Source of the DNA: Phytoactinopolyspora mesophila
GTDB lineage: Bacteria > Actinomycetota > Actinomycetes > Jiangellales > Jiangellaceae
Reading direction: 5' to 3'
DNA length: 64,000 nucleotides
Assembly: GCF_010122465.1 (NCBI RefSeq)
Contig: NZ_WLZY01000003.1
Coordinates: forward strand, 372,001 to 436,000
Below are positions 44,666 through 54,448 of this stretch, in pieces. The translations under genes were made by a program, and so were the position numbers. How positions within the stretch are numbered: the first letter of the stretch is position 1; each line of letters begins with the position of its first letter. The notes beneath the pieces are model-generated. The model saw nothing but the letters and a program-made list of their open reading frames with translations. It made no database searches and was not told the DNA's origin.

Positions 44666-47248
44666 TCACGCCCGCCGAACGGTGAGCTGGTCAGCGCCTT
44701 CGTCGAGCTCGACGGCCACGGTGTCGCCGTCGCGGATGTCGCCGGCCAGGATCGAGCGCGCCAGCTGGTCGCCGATGGCCGTCTGCACCAGCCGCCGCAA
44801 CGGCCGCGCGCCGTACACGGGGTCGTATCCGGTCAATGCCAGCCATTCCTTCGCACTCTCGCTGACCTGAAGGCTCAGCCGGCGATCGGCCAGCCGCTCA
44901 GCGAGACGCACGACCTGGAGGTCGACGATGCGAGCCAGCTCACCCGTACCCAGAGGCTGGAACATCACGACGTCGTCCAGGCGGTTCAGGAACTCCGGCT
45001 TGAACGAGGTCCGCACCACATCCATGACCGCCTTCTCCTTGGCGGCGTCGTCCAGGGCTGGATCGGCGAGGAACGTCGAGCCGAGGTTCGAGGTCAGGAT
45101 CAGGATGGTGTTGCGGAAATCGACTGTGCGTCCCTGGCCATCGGTCAACCGTCCGTCGTCGAATACCTGCAGCAGGATGTCGAAGACCTCCGGGTGCGCC
45201 TTCTCTACCTCATCGAGCAGGATCACCGAGTACGGCCGGCGTCGCACGGTTTCAGTGAGCTGGCCGCCCTCCTCGTAACCGACGTATCCCGGTGGCGCGC
45301 CGACGAGCCGCGCCACGCTGTGCTTCTCGCTGTACTCGCTCATGTCGATGCGGACCATGGCTCGCTCGTCGTCGAACAGGAAGTCCGCCAGCGCCTTGGC
45401 CAGCTCGGTCTTGCCGACGCCCGTAGGTCCGAGGAACAGGAACGTACCTGTGGGGCGGTCAGGGTCGGACACGCCCGCACGGGCCCGCCGGACCGCGTCC
45501 GAGACAGCCGCCACGGCTTTGGCCTGACCCACCACGCGTCGCCCTAGCTCGTCCTCCATGCGCAGCAACTTGCCCGTCTCGCCTTCCAGCAGCCGGCCCG
45601 CGGGTATGCCGGTCCAGGCGGCGACGACATCGGCGATGTCGTCCGGGCCGACCTCCTCCTTGACCATGGTCTCGGCGGTCGGGCTCTCGAGGACCTCGGA
45701 AGCGGCGAGCTCCTTCTCCAGCTCCGGAATCCGGCCATAGAGGAGTTCGCTCGCGCCGGCGAGATCACCTTCGCGCTGAGCACGTTCGGCCTGGCCACGG
45801 AGTTCGTCGATCTGCTCCTTCAAGGAACCGACCCGGTTCAGGTTGGATTTCTCTTGCTCCCACCGGGTTTCCAGGCCAAGCAGTTCTTCCTCGCGATCAG
45901 CGAGCTCAGCACGGAGCGCGGCGAGGCGTTCGCGGGACGGCTCGTCTTGCTCCTTGTCGAGCGCGAGCTCCTCCATCTTCAACCGATCCACCTGACGGCG
46001 AAGGGAGTCGATCTCGACGGGCGACGAATCGATCTCCATGCGCAATCGCGAGGCGGCCTCATCAACCAGGTCGATCGCCTTGTCAGGCAGCTGCCGTCCG
46101 GTGATGTACCGGTTCGAGAGCGCAGCGGCCGCGACCAACCCGGCGTCGGAGATCTGAACCTTGTGGTGAGCTTCGTAGCGCTCCTTCAATCCGCGCAGAA
46201 TCGCGACGGTGTCCTCGACGCTGGGCTCGCCGACGAACACCTGCTGGAACCGTCGCTCGAGCGCGGGGTCTTTCTCGATGCGCTCTCGGTACTCATCGAG
46301 CGTGGTGGCGCCGACCATCCGCAGCTCACCGCGGGCCAGCATGGGCTTGAGCATGTTGCCCGCGTCCATGGCGGAATCACCGCTGGCGCCGGCGCCGACC
46401 ACGGTGTGCAGTTCGTCGATGAAAGTGACGACCTGACCTTCGCTGTTCTTGATCTCGTCGAGCACGGCCTTCAGCCGTTCCTCGAACTCACCGCGGTACT
46501 TGGCTCCGGCCAGCATGGCGCCTATGTCGAGAGCGACAAGCCGCTTGCCACGCAATGACTCCGGGACGTCGCCGGTGACGATCCGCTGTGCCAGCCCTTC
46601 GACCACCGCGGTCTTCCCGACACCGGGCTCACCGATGAGTACTGGGTTGTTCTTGGTGCGCCTGGACAATACCTGGACGACGCGACGGATCTCGGAATCG
46701 CGCCCGATGACAGGATCGATCTTGCTTTCACGGGCGCGTTCGGTGAGGTCCACGCCGTACTTGTTCAGCGCGTCATATGTGCCTTCCGGGTCAGGACTAG
46801 TGACCCGGCCGGAGCCCCGCACCTCGCTGAAGGCTGCGCGAATCTTCTCAGCGGTGGCGCCGTACTTGGCCAGTAAGTCCTTCACCGGCGAATCGACATG
46901 CGCAAGTCCGACCAAGAGGTGCTCGGTGGAGACATACTGGTCGTCGAGCTCGCGGGCCACTTCGCCGGCGTGCGAGAGCACCGCATAGGTGGGGCGCGCC
47001 AGGTTTGGCGCCGCGACAGTGGATCCGGCCGCTGACGGCAAGGCGGCGAACGCGGCGTCGACATCGCGGCGAACAGCAGCGACGTCGGCTCCGGTGGCTT
47101 CCAGAAGGGGTGCGGTCAATCCGTCGGCCTGGATGAGCAGCGACCGCAACACGTGAATCGGCTCTACGGCAGGATTACCCGAGGTGGCGGCGTTGCGCAC
47201 CGCAACCGACAGCGCCTCCTGCGCCTTGGTGGTCAGCTGGTCGTTCAT
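44666..47248 (-). CDS. clpB: ATP-dependent disaggregase ClpB
   Basis: An 860-residue AAA+ unfoldase that rescues aggregated proteins together with DnaK. It has a Clp N-domain, a first AAA module (Walker [14 protein letters not shown] near residue 208), a long coiled-coil M-domain (about 400-530), and a second AAA module ([19 protein letters not shown] near 607). There is no ClpP-docking loop, as expected. The ATG at 47248 has TGGAGA four bases upstream; a longer frame passes through the HAIR element. HspR control is shown by the HAIR box 60 bases upstream. Confidence 0.96.
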   Translation of the reverse strand: MNDQLTTKAQEALSVAVRNAATSGNPAVEPIHVLRSLLIQADGLTAPLLEATGADVAAVRRDVDAAFAALPSAAGSTVAAPNLARPTYAVLSHAGEVARELDDQYVSTEHLLVGLAHVDSPVKDLLAKYGATAEKIRAAFSEVRGSGRVTSPDPEGTYDALNKYGVDLTERARESKIDPVIGRDSEIRRVVQVLSRRTKNNPVLIGEPGVGKTAVVEGLAQRIVTGDVPESLRGKRLVALDIGAMLAGAKYRGEFEERLKAVLDEIKNSEGQVVTFIDELHTVVGAGASGDSAMDAGNMLKPMLARGELRMVGATTLDEYRERIEKDPALERRFQQVFVGEPSVEDTVAILRGLKERYEAHHKVQISDAGLVAAAALSNRYITGRQLPDKAIDLVDEAASRLRMEIDSSPVEIDSLRRQVDRLKMEELALDKEQDEPSRERLAALRAELADREEELLGLETRWEQEKSNLNRVGSLKEQIDELRGQAERAQREGDLAGASELLYGRIPELEKELAASEVLESPTAETMVKEEVGPDDIADVVAAWTGIPAGRLLEGETGKLLRMEDELGRRVVGQAKAVAAVSDAVRRARAGVSDPDRPTGTFLFLGPTGVGKTELAKALADFLFDDERAMVRIDMSEYSEKHSVARLVGAPPGYVGYEEGGQLTETVRRRPYSVILLDEVEKAHPEVFDILLQVFDDGRLTDGQGRTVDFRNTILILTSNLGSTFLADPALDDAAKEKAVMDVVRTSFKPEFLNRLDDVVMFQPLGTGELARIVDLQVVRLAERLADRRLSLQVSESAKEWLALTGYDPVYGARPLRRLVQTAIGDQLARSILAGDIRDGDTVAVELDEGADQLTVRRA

Positions 47249-47307
47249 CAGTCTCCAGTGTCTCCTCACAGTGTGTCGAGTGGGGGCGTTATGAACAACG
47301 TATCCAA

Positions 47308-47330
47308 AGTTGAGTCTATTCCACTCAACT
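47308..47330 (-). promoter_or_regulatory. HAIR element (HspR operator) upstream of clpB
   Basis: AGTTGAGT, seven bases, ACTCAACT: perfect 8-base arms matching the HspR consensus CTTGAGT-N7-ACTCAAG except for the outermost base on each side. It lies 60-82 bases upstream of the clpB ATG. Confidence 0.88.
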
Positions 47331-47518
47331 CTACTCTGAACCAGGCCCACGCCGTTTCCCGCCGACGGAAGTGGGTAGAGCCGGGCACGTACGACACGTG
47401 AGGCTGGCCCCACTGCTCGGGGGCACACCGCGGTCTCGTCGAATGTACGCGCCGCGCACGCCGGCGATGCGGGCAGACTGGAGGTTCGCACCGACGGCAG
47501 AACAAGGCTCAGGGGGTC

Positions 47519-47713
47519 GTGGCTCTCGGCAGCTCCCTGAGCCTGTTCTCGATCGCCTCAGCCATCGCCGCCAGCTGGCTACTGGCAACGCTCCTACCCG
47601 GCACGCTCAGCTGGCTGGCCTGCCCGTTCGCCGCTGCCACGATCTACGTCGTCGTACTCGGCGCCGAGATGAGCCTTGCGCGCCGGATCGAGGAGTCCCG
47701 CAACATCGAGTGA
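47519..47713 (+). CDS. Small hydrophobic membrane protein, unknown function
   Basis: A 64-residue frame with GTG start and two hydrophobic segments (about residues 5-27 and 30-50), ending in EMSLARRIEESRNIE. Third-position GC is high through the whole frame, as in neighbouring genes, which supports coding. An AGGGGG lies close upstream of the GTG. No family recognised. It follows the divergent clpB promoter region. Confidence 0.55.
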   Translation: MALGSSLSLFSIASAIAASWLLATLLPGTLSWLACPFAAATIYVVVLGAEMSLARRIEESRNIE

Positions 47714-47749
47714 CTGCGCTGCATCGTGGACGCCCCCAGATCGCGCGCG

Positions 47750-47822
47750 ACCTTCTCATGCTGCCACGAAGGAAGCAGGCATAGTAGGCACGAGAAGAGC
47801 GTGGCGAACATGATCATTGAGG
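47750..47822 (+). repeat. Palindromic dispersed element, degenerate copy 6
   Basis: GCACGAGAAG then GCGAACATGATCATTGAGG aligns with the right arm of the reference copy (GCACGAGAAA, CAAACATGATCATTTAGG); the left side keeps only CCTTCTC. It abuts the pepE start region, ending 18 bases before the GTG. Confidence 0.55.
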
Positions 47823-47839
47823 CCTCGAGGGAGAGCACC

Positions 47840-48559
47840 GTGAACCTGCTACTGATGTCAAACTCCACCGCGCCCGGCCGGGGTCTCCTCGAACACGCCC
47901 ACAGCGTGCTGGCGGATGTGCTCTCAGGAGTACGGACCGTGACGTTCGTGCCATTCGCGCTCGCCGATCATGACGCCTACACCCAGATATTCACCAACGC
48001 ATTGAAGCCTCTAGGGCTCGACGTGGTGGGAGCCCACACAGGGGATCCCGCGAGGCTTGTATCCGACGCCGAGGCGGTCTTCGTCGGGGGCGGAAACACG
48101 TTCCGCCTGGTCAAGGCGGTACACGAGCACGGCTTGATCGACATAATCAGACAACGAACCGACCAGGGCATGCCTTACATCGGCTCCAGCGCCGGCACCA
48201 ACATCGCAGCACCCACCATGCGCACCACGAACGACATGCCAATCGTGCAACCGACCACCTTCGACACTCTGGGGTTGATCCCTTTCCAGATCAACCCGCA
48301 CTACGTCGACCCGGCGCCCGGCGACAGCCACATGGGCGAGACCCGAGAGCAGCGCATCCTCCAGTTCCTCGAGGAGAACGACGTAGCGGTGGTGGGACTG
48401 CGAGAAGGCACCTGGCTACGGCGCGAGGACGGGACACTGAGGCTAGGTGGCGTGGAAGCAGGCGGACGGTTGTTCCGCCGAGGCGCTGAGCCGGCCGATC
48501 TAGCGCCAGGAGCCGATCTCAGCGATCTCCTGGAGTTCGCGCCGCGATTCGACAGCTAG
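47840..48559 (+). CDS. pepE: Dipeptidase E (alpha-aspartyl dipeptidase), peptidase family S51
   Basis: A 239-residue cytoplasmic serine peptidase cleaving Asp-X dipeptides. The nucleophile is in YIGSSAGTNIA (Ser117), the preceding FVGGGNTFRLVK strand and the downstream INPHYVDPAPGDSHMGETREQ with the candidate His are characteristic. Length is close to E. coli PepE. The GTG at 47840 was chosen because GGGAGAG is a few bases upstream; an in-frame ATG at 47809 lies inside the degenerate palindromic element and would add unrelated residues. Confidence 0.9.
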   Translation: MNLLLMSNSTAPGRGLLEHAHSVLADVLSGVRTVTFVPFALADHDAYTQIFTNALKPLGLDVVGAHTGDPARLVSDAEAVFVGGGNTFRLVKAVHEHGLIDIIRQRTDQGMPYIGSSAGTNIAAPTMRTTNDMPIVQPTTFDTLGLIPFQINPHYVDPAPGDSHMGETREQRILQFLEENDVAVVGLREGTWLRREDGTLRLGGVEAGGRLFRRGAEPADLAPGADLSDLLEFAPRFDS

Positions 48560-48662
48560 CTTCTCGGTACGGCGCGACGATGGCCGCGTCGAGCTCTTCA
48601 CGCGACTTTCCCTTGGTGCGGGCGCCGCCTAGAAGGTGCCGCTGCCCGGGAGCACGGGGCAC

Positions 48663-49268
48663 TCAGGCCGCGGTCACGCACCAGCCGATGACGGCTGCGC
48701 GCACCGCGGCTTCGAATACCCGCGCCGGATCTCCCGCCTGCGGCGGTGTGAAATGGCCAAGCTCCAACGAGACAAGGCCGTGGACGTTGCCCCACAACGC
48801 GGTGGCGATGGATGCCGCCGGCGGATCCGATGGATATCGGCCCATCGCCACCGCGCGCTCGACAGCACTCAACAACGGGTCGAACGTGCGGGCGCCCAGC
48901 TTGACCGTCTCCGCGTCAAGGTCCGCGGGACGGACCTCGTCGCCGAACATAATGCGGTACCCGTGCGGGTCAGCAATCGCGACTTGCCGATACGACAATC
49001 CGAGCCGCACCAGGTCGTCCAGTGGATCGTCACTCGCGCCAACGGCGATCTGCGCCTGCCACAAGCGCGCGAAGACCTTCTTGTACAGGGCCGCCAGCAA
49101 GCCGGGTTTGCCACCGAAGAGCGAGTACACAGCCGTCGTCGAGGTACTCGCCTCCTTGGCCAGTCTGCGTAGGCTCAGCGCGCGAACCCCATCTGATGCG
49201 ACGATCTGAGTCGCTCGGTCGAGCAACTGATCGGCCACCGCCTGGTCATGTATTCGTGGCCTGCCCAT
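48663..49268 (-). CDS. TetR-family regulator (WHG-type C-terminal domain)
   Basis: A 201-residue regulator: HTH at about residues 30-53 (SLRRLAKEASTSTTAVYSLFG) and a C-terminal domain with LWGNVHGLVSLELGHF, typical of the TetR_C_33/WHG group. The ATG at 49268 is preceded by AAGGCGAG; an ATG further upstream would run through the operator. It is divergent from a four-helix membrane protein gene, and a 10-base-arm palindrome lies between them. Confidence 0.9.
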   Translation of the reverse strand: MGRPRIHDQAVADQLLDRATQIVASDGVRALSLRRLAKEASTSTTAVYSLFGGKPGLLAALYKKVFARLWQAQIAVGASDDPLDDLVRLGLSYRQVAIADPHGYRIMFGDEVRPADLDAETVKLGARTFDPLLSAVERAVAMGRYPSDPPAASIATALWGNVHGLVSLELGHFTPPQAGDPARVFEAAVRAAVIGWCVTAA

Positions 49269-49314
49269 CTCGCCTTGTCCCTCCGCCGGCCCGAGTAGCT
49301 TGACAAGAATAACC

Positions 49315-49338
49315 CAACAGTGTTTTATAACACTGTTG
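49315..49338. promoter_or_regulatory. Candidate TetR operator of the regulator/membrane protein pair
   Basis: CAACAGTGTT, TTAT, AACACTGTTG: perfect 10-base inverted arms, 26 bases upstream of the membrane protein ATG and 47 bases from the regulator ATG. Its AT-rich composition stands out in a GC-rich context. Confidence 0.7.
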
Positions 49339-49363
49339 TTAATCATTCTGCCTGGAGGATGCC

Positions 49364-49774
49364 ATGTTGGAGCTCAGCTCGGAGGCCAGCCGCCTGATCG
49401 GCATTCTGCTGCTTGCGCTGGTCACAGTTGAGTCCGGCGGCTGGTATCTCACCCGCCTGATCCGTGGACAGATGCCCGCGACGGACTTCCAGCGCGCGTT
49501 TGCCCGGGCTGGACATGGCCATGCCGGCATGTTTCTGGTTCTCGGCATCTTGGCTGCGGTGCTCACCGATGCCACTAACCTTGAGGGAGCCGCCGCATGG
49601 ATCGCGCGAAGCGGCGTGGCCATCGCCGCCATCCTCATGCCGGCCGGCTTCTTCTTTTCGTCGATGGGTGCCGGGCGCACTAAACCCAACGGCCTCATGG
49701 TGCTCGTGTGGGCCGGCGCACTCATGCTTGCCGCGGGCCTGATCACCCTGGCCGTCGGGCTACTCACGGTATAG
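49364..49774 (+). CDS. Four-helix membrane protein, probable target of adjacent TetR regulator
   Basis: A 136-residue protein with four hydrophobic helices (about residues 10-28, 52-70, 80-100, 110-133) and a His-containing ARAGHGHAGMFLVLG segment at the second helix. No known function. The AGGATGCC just before the ATG and close proximity to the TetR palindrome suggest direct repression by the divergent regulator. Confidence 0.8.
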   Translation: MLELSSEASRLIGILLLALVTVESGGWYLTRLIRGQMPATDFQRAFARAGHGHAGMFLVLGILAAVLTDATNLEGAAAWIARSGVAIAAILMPAGFFFSSMGAGRTKPNGLMVLVWAGALMLAAGLITLAVGLLTV

Positions 49775-49783
49775 CCGGAGCCA

Positions 49784-49864
49784 GCATCACCAGGACTTCT
49801 CGCGCGTCACGATGTCTGCAGACTTGTTGACGGACGAGAAAACCCACCAAACATGATCATTTAG
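49784..49864 (-). repeat. Palindromic dispersed element, copy 4 (left arm partial)
   Basis: The right arm is intact (GAAAACCCACCAAACATGAT then CATTTAG); the centre contains TCTGCAGA; the left arm is degenerate beyond CTTCTCGCGCGTCAC. It lies between two convergent genes and could terminate either. Confidence 0.8.
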
Positions 49865-49877
49865 GCGGGGTAGGAGG

Positions 49878-50288
49878 TCAGCGAGGGTGTGGCGAGCGGT
49901 AGATCGCGAGTGCGCTGCCACCAAACGTCTGGGCCGGCAGGTACTGCGTTTGACGATGCTGCTCGAGCAAGGCCTCCAACTGAGCCCGCAAATGCTCGAC
50001 CTCGGTCTCAAGCTCGAGAATCCGCTTGATTCCGACCAGGTTGACGCCCTCTTCCTGGGATAGCCGCTGCACCTCGCGCAACTGGTCAACGTCGCGCAAA
50101 GAGTAGCGACGGCCCCCACCGCCGGTGCGCCGTGGCGACACCAACCCGAGCCGGTCATACTGGCGCAGCGTCTGCGGATGCATGCCGGCCATCTCAGCCG
50201 CTACCGAGATGACATACAGCGGCTCATCATCACGAACCCGCCTCGCTGCGCCAGACATCGCCACCACGAATCTGGTACGTGCGTCCAT
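49878..50288 (-). CDS. hspR: Heat-shock repressor HspR (MerR family)
   Basis: A 136-residue MerR-type repressor that binds HAIR elements and uses DnaK as co-repressor. The winged HTH reads YVISVAAEMAGMHPQTLRQY, then DRLGLVSPRRTGGGGRRYS, followed by a coiled coil (LELETEVEHLRAQLEALLEQ) and a C-terminal tail ending in AIYRSPHPR. Start at 50288, since GGGAGG is five bases upstream; an internal ATG at 50258 is less well served. It is the last gene of the dnaK-grpE-dnaJ-hspR operon, one base from dnaJ. Confidence 0.94.
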   Translation of the reverse strand: MDARTRFVVAMSGAARRVRDDEPLYVISVAAEMAGMHPQTLRQYDRLGLVSPRRTGGGGRRYSLRDVDQLREVQRLSQEEGVNLVGIKRILELETEVEHLRAQLEALLEQHRQTQYLPAQTFGGSALAIYRSPHPR

Positions 50289-50289
50289 G

Positions 50290-51444
50290 TCAGCCTCCCT
50301 CCGCAGCCTTTCGCATCAGCTCAGCGCGGATGTCATCCCCCGACATTTCGGTCTGGTAATCCTCCAAAGCCTTCCGAGCCGAGGCACTGACCTGATCGGG
50401 CACCTCGACCTGAACGGTGACCAGCAAGTCACCGCGAGTGCCGTCCCGCCGAGTGGCGCCGCGGCCACGCACCCGGAACGTTTGCCCGTTAGGCGTACCG
50501 GCCGGAAGCTTGAGCGTCACCGGGGCACCGTTCAAGGTGGGTACCTTGATTTCTGCCCCCAAAGTGGCCTCCGGAAACGTCACCGGCACAGTGACGGTCA
50601 GGTGCTCGCCCTTGCGGCCGAACACCGGGTGCGATCCAACGTGCACCGTGACATAAAGGTCGCCGGCCCGGCCGCCTCGTTCGCCGGGCGCCCCCTTGGC
50701 ACGCAGCCGGATCCGCTGACCGTCGACAACGCCGGCCGGAATCCGGACATGCATGACTTTGCTGGTCGCACCCCTGCCGGACCCGCTGCACGCCGGGCAC
50801 GGGTCGTCAACCACCAGCCCCCGGCCTTTGCAGTCCCGGCACGGCTCAGTCATGCCGAACCCGCCGGAGTCGGTGCTGGTGTAGCCGGTGCCGGTACAGG
50901 CGGCACAGACTCGCGGAACGGTCCCCGCCCGGGCACCAGTCCCCGCGCAAGAGGTACACGCCGAGGAACTGGTCATCCGCAACGGCACGGTCTTGCCGTC
51001 AACCGCTTCCGCGAAACTGATCGACACGTCGGTCTCGACGTCTGCCCCCCGGCGGGCGCTGGCGCTTCTACTGCGGCTCCGCTGCCCGAACAGGCCACCG
51101 AAGACGTCGCCCAGGCCTCCCTCGCCACCTCCGCCTCCCGGGAAGATGTCACCGAGGTCGAACCCGAACGAGCCGCCGCCAGGGCCGCCCGGCGTACGGA
51201 CACCGCCACCGAACAGGGTCCGGGCTTCGTCGTACTGCTTGCGCTTCTCCGGATCGGACAGCACCGAGTAGGCCTCCGACACGTCCTTGAAACGCGTCTC
51301 GGCCGATTTGTCGTCCTTGTTGCGGTCGGGGTGCAGCTCGCGAGCAAGATTTCGATAGGCCTTCTTCACCTCGGCCGCGTCAGCGTCCTTCGACACTCCG
51401 AGGATCTTGTAATAGTCCTTCTCGATCCAGTCCTTGGTACTCAC
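50290..51444 (-). CDS. dnaJ: Co-chaperone DnaJ (DnaJ1)
   Basis: A 384-residue type I J-protein. The J-domain with HPD is at about residues 10-75, a Gly/Phe-rich stretch follows (GGPGGGSFGFDLGDIFPGGG), then four zinc-finger repeats CTSCAGTG, CAACTGTG, CRDCKGRG and CPACSGSG, and two C-terminal substrate domains. It stimulates DnaK ATP hydrolysis and delivers clients. Position within the dnaK-hspR operon identifies it as the DnaJ1 type of actinomycetes that carry two copies. Confidence 0.95.
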   Translation of the reverse strand: MSTKDWIEKDYYKILGVSKDADAAEVKKAYRNLARELHPDRNKDDKSAETRFKDVSEAYSVLSDPEKRKQYDEARTLFGGGVRTPGGPGGGSFGFDLGDIFPGGGGGEGGLGDVFGGLFGQRSRSRSASARRGADVETDVSISFAEAVDGKTVPLRMTSSSACTSCAGTGARAGTVPRVCAACTGTGYTSTDSGGFGMTEPCRDCKGRGLVVDDPCPACSGSGRGATSKVMHVRIPAGVVDGQRIRLRAKGAPGERGGRAGDLYVTVHVGSHPVFGRKGEHLTVTVPVTFPEATLGAEIKVPTLNGAPVTLKLPAGTPNGQTFRVRGRGATRRDGTRGDLLVTVQVEVPDQVSASARKALEDYQTEMSGDDIRAELMRKAAEGG

Positions 51445-51477
51445 AGGCTGCTCCCCTCCCTTCTGCGATGTAACGGC

Positions 51478-52218
51478 CTAGTTGTCTCCGGTGCCGGGGT
51501 GATCGGCGTCGCCGGCCGATTCTGGTGCGGCGATACCGCCATTATCGTCCGGCTCTGCACCATTCTCGTCCTGTTCGTCGTGGCCTTCCGGCTCCACCAG
51601 TGCCTCGGTCGGATCGGCCACGGCTACCCGGGCCGGACGGATGACCCGTTCACCCACGCGGTACCCGGGTTGCAGGATCTGCGTGCAGGTCGTCACCTTC
51701 ACATCGTCGGCATAGCCGTGCATAAGAGCCTCGTGAATAGTGGGGTCGAACTCGTCTCCCACCTCACCGAACTGCTCCAGCCCAGCCTTCGCGACGGCCG
51801 CTTCCAGCGCTTCTCCTACCGCCCGGAACGCGCCGGTCAGATCACCGTGCTCGCGTGCCCGGCCGACGTCGTCCAGAACACCGAGGAAACCCCCGAGCAC
51901 TTCGGCCTTCGCCGCCTCGCGGACCGCGACGCGGTCTCGCTCGACGCGTCGACGATAGTTCTGGTACTCCGCTTGCAACCGCTTCAGATCGTCGAGCCGC
52001 TCGGTGGCCTCCGCGCGAGCCTGCGCCAGAGCGTCGGACTCGCCGTCGGACGCGGCCGACGGCTGAGTCGCTTCGTCTGGCAACGGCGCGTCGGAACTCT
52101 CGACGGGAGTGGGATTCTGATCCGGCTCCCGCCGCAGGCCCGTTTCCGGATCGATCCGCCGACGGTCACGTACCACCGGTGTCTCACCCTCTTCCGGAAC
52201 GTGCTGCTCGTCGGTCAC
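51478..52218 (-). CDS. grpE: Nucleotide exchange factor GrpE
   Basis: A 246-residue protein with a disordered acidic N-terminus, a long coiled coil ([20 protein letters not shown] near residue 80), the conserved [17 protein letters not shown] and the C-terminal [16 protein letters not shown] beta domain, followed by an extra acidic tail of about 45 residues. It exchanges ADP for ATP on DnaK. Its ATG overlaps the dnaK stop by four bases. Confidence 0.94.
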   Translation of the reverse strand: MTDEQHVPEEGETPVVRDRRRIDPETGLRREPDQNPTPVESSDAPLPDEATQPSAASDGESDALAQARAEATERLDDLKRLQAEYQNYRRRVERDRVAVREAAKAEVLGGFLGVLDDVGRAREHGDLTGAFRAVGEALEAAVAKAGLEQFGEVGDEFDPTIHEALMHGYADDVKVTTCTQILQPGYRVGERVIRPARVAVADPTEALVEPEGHDEQDENGAEPDDNGGIAAPESAGDADHPGTGDN

Positions 52219-54086
52219 TTGTCGTCCTTCTCCTCGTCCACGATCTCGGCCTCGACGACATCTTCCTCTGCCGCGGCGTCCGTGTCAGCCCCTGCCTCGC
52301 CGCCGGCATCGGCACCAGGCTCACCCGACGGCGGCTGGGCGTTCGCGTAGATCGCGGCGCCAAGCGCCTGGAATGCGGTCTGCAGCCGCTCCGAGCTGGA
52401 CTTGATCGCGGCGTCGTCGGCACCCTCGAGAGCCTTCTTCGCCTCCTCGAGGGAGGAGTTGACGTCGTCACGGACCTCGGCCGACAAGGTGTCGACCTTT
52501 TCCTGGTTGTCCGCAAGGAACTTCTCAGTCTGGTAGACGAGAGACTCGGCCTGGTTGCGGTTCTCGGCGGCCTCGCGACGCTTGCGGTCCTCCTCCGCGT
52601 ACTGCTCGGCATCCTTGACCATCTGCTCGATGTCTTCCTTGGCCAAGCCTGAACCACCTGTGATGGTCATCGACTGCTCGCGGCCGGTGCCGAGATCCTT
52701 GGCGGATACGTGCACGATCCCGTTGGCGTCGATGTCGAAGGTGACCTCGATCTGCGGAACGCCGCGGGGAGCAGGCGGCAGTCCGGTCAGATCGAACGTG
52801 CCGAGCTTCTTGTTGTAAGCGGCGATCTCACGCTCACCCTGGTACACCTGGATGCCCACCGTCGGCTGGTTGTCTTCGGCGGTGGTGAAGATCTCCGAGC
52901 GCTTGGTGGGGATAGTGGTGTTGCGCTCGATCAGCTTGGTCATGACGCCGCCCTTGGTCTCGATGCCGAGGGACAGCGGGGTCACGTCGAGCAGCAGGAC
53001 GTCCTTGACCTCGCCGCGCAGCACGCCGGCTTGCAGCCCGGCGCCGACGGCGACGACCTCATCCGGGTTGACGCCCTTGTGCGGCTCCTTGCCGCCGGCC
53101 AGTTCCTTGACCAGGTTCACCACGGCCGGCATCCGGGTGGAGCCCCCGACCAGCACAACGTGGTCGATCTGGTCGACCGAGATGCCCGCATCGCGAATGA
53201 CCGCTTCGAACGGAGACTTGGTGCGGTCCAGCAGGTCGCTGGTCATCTGCTCGAACTGGGCACGCGACAGGCTCTCGTCGACATGCACCGGGTTCTTCTC
53301 GGCGTCCTGTGCGATGTAGGGCAGCGAGATGGAGGTCTGGGTGCTGGACGACAGCTCGATCTTCGCCCGCTCGGCGGCTTCCCGGACACGCTGCATGGCG
53401 ATCTTGTCCTTGGACAGGTCGAGGCCGTGCGTGGCCTTGATCCGGTCCACCAGCCAGTCGACGACCTTCTGGTCCCAGTCGTCCCCGCCGAGGTGGTTGT
53501 CGCCACTGGTCGCCTTCACCTCGACGACGCCCTCGCCGATCTCGAGCAGCGACACGTCGAAGGTTCCGCCACCGAGGTCGAAGACGAGAATGGTCTGGTC
53601 CTGCTCACCCTTGTCCAGCCCGTAAGCCAGAGCCGCCGCGGTGGGCTCATTGACGATCCGCAGCACATTCAGACCGGCGATCTCACCGGCTTCCTTGGTC
53701 GCCTGCCGCTGGGCGTCGCTGAAGTACGCGGGCGTGGTGATGACCGCGTCGGTGATGGTCTCACCGAGGTACGCCTCCGCGTCACGCTTCAGCTTCTGCA
53801 GCACGAACGCGGAGATCTGTTGCGGCGTGAAGGTTTTGTCATCGATCTCGGTCTTCCAGTCCGAACCCATATGCCGCTTGACGGAGCGGATAGTGCGATC
53901 GACGTTGGTCACAGCCTGTCGCTTGGCAACCTCGCCGACCAAGACCTCGCCGTTCTTGGCGAACGCGACCACCGACGGGGTGGTCCGCGCACCCTCGGCG
54001 TTCGCGATGACCGCGGGCTCACCGCCTTCAAGGACGGCGACGACGGAGTTGGTAGTACCGAGGTCAATGCCGACAGCTCGTGCCAT
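52215..54086 (-). CDS. dnaK: Molecular chaperone DnaK (Hsp70)
   Basis: A 623-residue Hsp70. The nucleotide-binding domain begins [36 protein letters not shown] and [16 protein letters not shown] are further ATPase signatures; the linker [16 protein letters not shown] leads to the substrate domain and a lid with an acidic tail ending [12 protein letters not shown]. The ATG at 54086 has GGAGG five bases upstream. Two HAIR boxes and a TTGACA -35 lie upstream, so heat-shock control by HspR is clear; DnaK itself is the HspR co-repressor. Confidence 0.97.
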   Translation of the reverse strand: MARAVGIDLGTTNSVVAVLEGGEPAVIANAEGARTTPSVVAFAKNGEVLVGEVAKRQAVTNVDRTIRSVKRHMGSDWKTEIDDKTFTPQQISAFVLQKLKRDAEAYLGETITDAVITTPAYFSDAQRQATKEAGEIAGLNVLRIVNEPTAAALAYGLDKGEQDQTILVFDLGGGTFDVSLLEIGEGVVEVKATSGDNHLGGDDWDQKVVDWLVDRIKATHGLDLSKDKIAMQRVREAAERAKIELSSSTQTSISLPYIAQDAEKNPVHVDESLSRAQFEQMTSDLLDRTKSPFEAVIRDAGISVDQIDHVVLVGGSTRMPAVVNLVKELAGGKEPHKGVNPDEVVAVGAGLQAGVLRGEVKDVLLLDVTPLSLGIETKGGVMTKLIERNTTIPTKRSEIFTTAEDNQPTVGIQVYQGEREIAAYNKKLGTFDLTGLPPAPRGVPQIEVTFDIDANGIVHVSAKDLGTGREQSMTITGGSGLAKEDIEQMVKDAEQYAEEDRKRREAAENRNQAESLVYQTEKFLADNQEKVDTLSAEVRDDVNSSLEEAKKALEGADDAAIKSSSERLQTAFQALGAAIYANAQPPSGEPGADAGGEAGADTDAAAEEDVVEAEIVDEEKDDK

Positions 54087-54123
54087 GGCTTTCCTCCAAC
54101 ATTTCGTATCGAATGCTTTAACT

Positions 54124-54144
54124 GTTGAGTCAGACTGACTCAAG
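54124..54144 (-). promoter_or_regulatory. HAIR element 1 upstream of dnaK
   Basis: GTTGAGT, seven bases, ACTCAAG: one base off the HspR consensus CTTGAGT-N7-ACTCAAG. It overlaps the likely -10/+1 region of the dnaK promoter, 38 bases upstream of the ATG. Confidence 0.9.
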
Positions 54145-54146
54145 TA

Positions 54147-54170
54147 TGCTTCTACTCTAACGCTTGTCAA
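54147..54170 (-). promoter_or_regulatory. Probable dnaK promoter core
   Basis: Consensus -35 TTGACA (54170-54165) with a weak -10 ATACTT after 17 bases (or CATACT after 16). The hexamers lie between the two HAIR elements, so HspR would cover both edges. Confidence 0.5.
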
Positions 54171-54176
54171 TCTGGG

Positions 54177-54197
54177 ATTGAGCCTACTTGACTCAAC
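54177..54197 (-). promoter_or_regulatory. HAIR element 2 upstream of dnaK
   Basis: ATTGAGC, seven bases, ACTCAAC: five of seven arm positions pair. Located just upstream of the -35 and 32 bases from HAIR element 1, similar to the multiple HAIR arrangement known for Streptomyces dnaK. Confidence 0.75.
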
Positions 54198-54313
54198 TTC
54201 GCCTTTACGGACAACGCCCGGACGCTCCCTGATGTTCCCGACGTCGCCACAACCATGCTTTGCCGAGTGCGGACAGGCGTTGCGACGCGAGGAACACCAC
54301 GTAAGGTAGAGCC

Positions 54314-54433
54314 ATGCGTGAGACCGATGACACTCCGCGCCGGACGGACCCCAAGAAGCGAATGGTCGCGATCGTCTTGGTGTTCTGCCTAGTCCTGACC
54401 GTTGCGCCGTTCCTCGCTTCGCTGATCTTCTAG
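54314..54433 (+). CDS. 39-residue single-helix membrane protein
   Basis: Begins [19 protein letters not shown], then a single hydrophobic helix ([20 protein letters not shown]) to the end. The basic segment before the helix predicts N-terminus inside. Too short for standard gene calling. Third positions are largely G or C. It is 15 bases before the next gene on the same strand and divergent from dnaK. Confidence 0.65.
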   Translation: MRETDDTPRRTDPKKRMVAIVLVFCLVLTVAPFLASLIF

Positions 54434-54448
54434 TCGCCACCCCCGGCC

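Noticed and set aside
48636-48662. GTGCC...GGCAC stem after pepE as a terminator
   Set aside because: Only five clean base pairs and overlaps the end of the TetR gene; not strong enough to list.
54087-54440. N-terminal extension of DnaK
   Set aside because: It would read through both HAIR elements and the promoter; [14 protein letters not shown] with GGAGG upstream is the true start.
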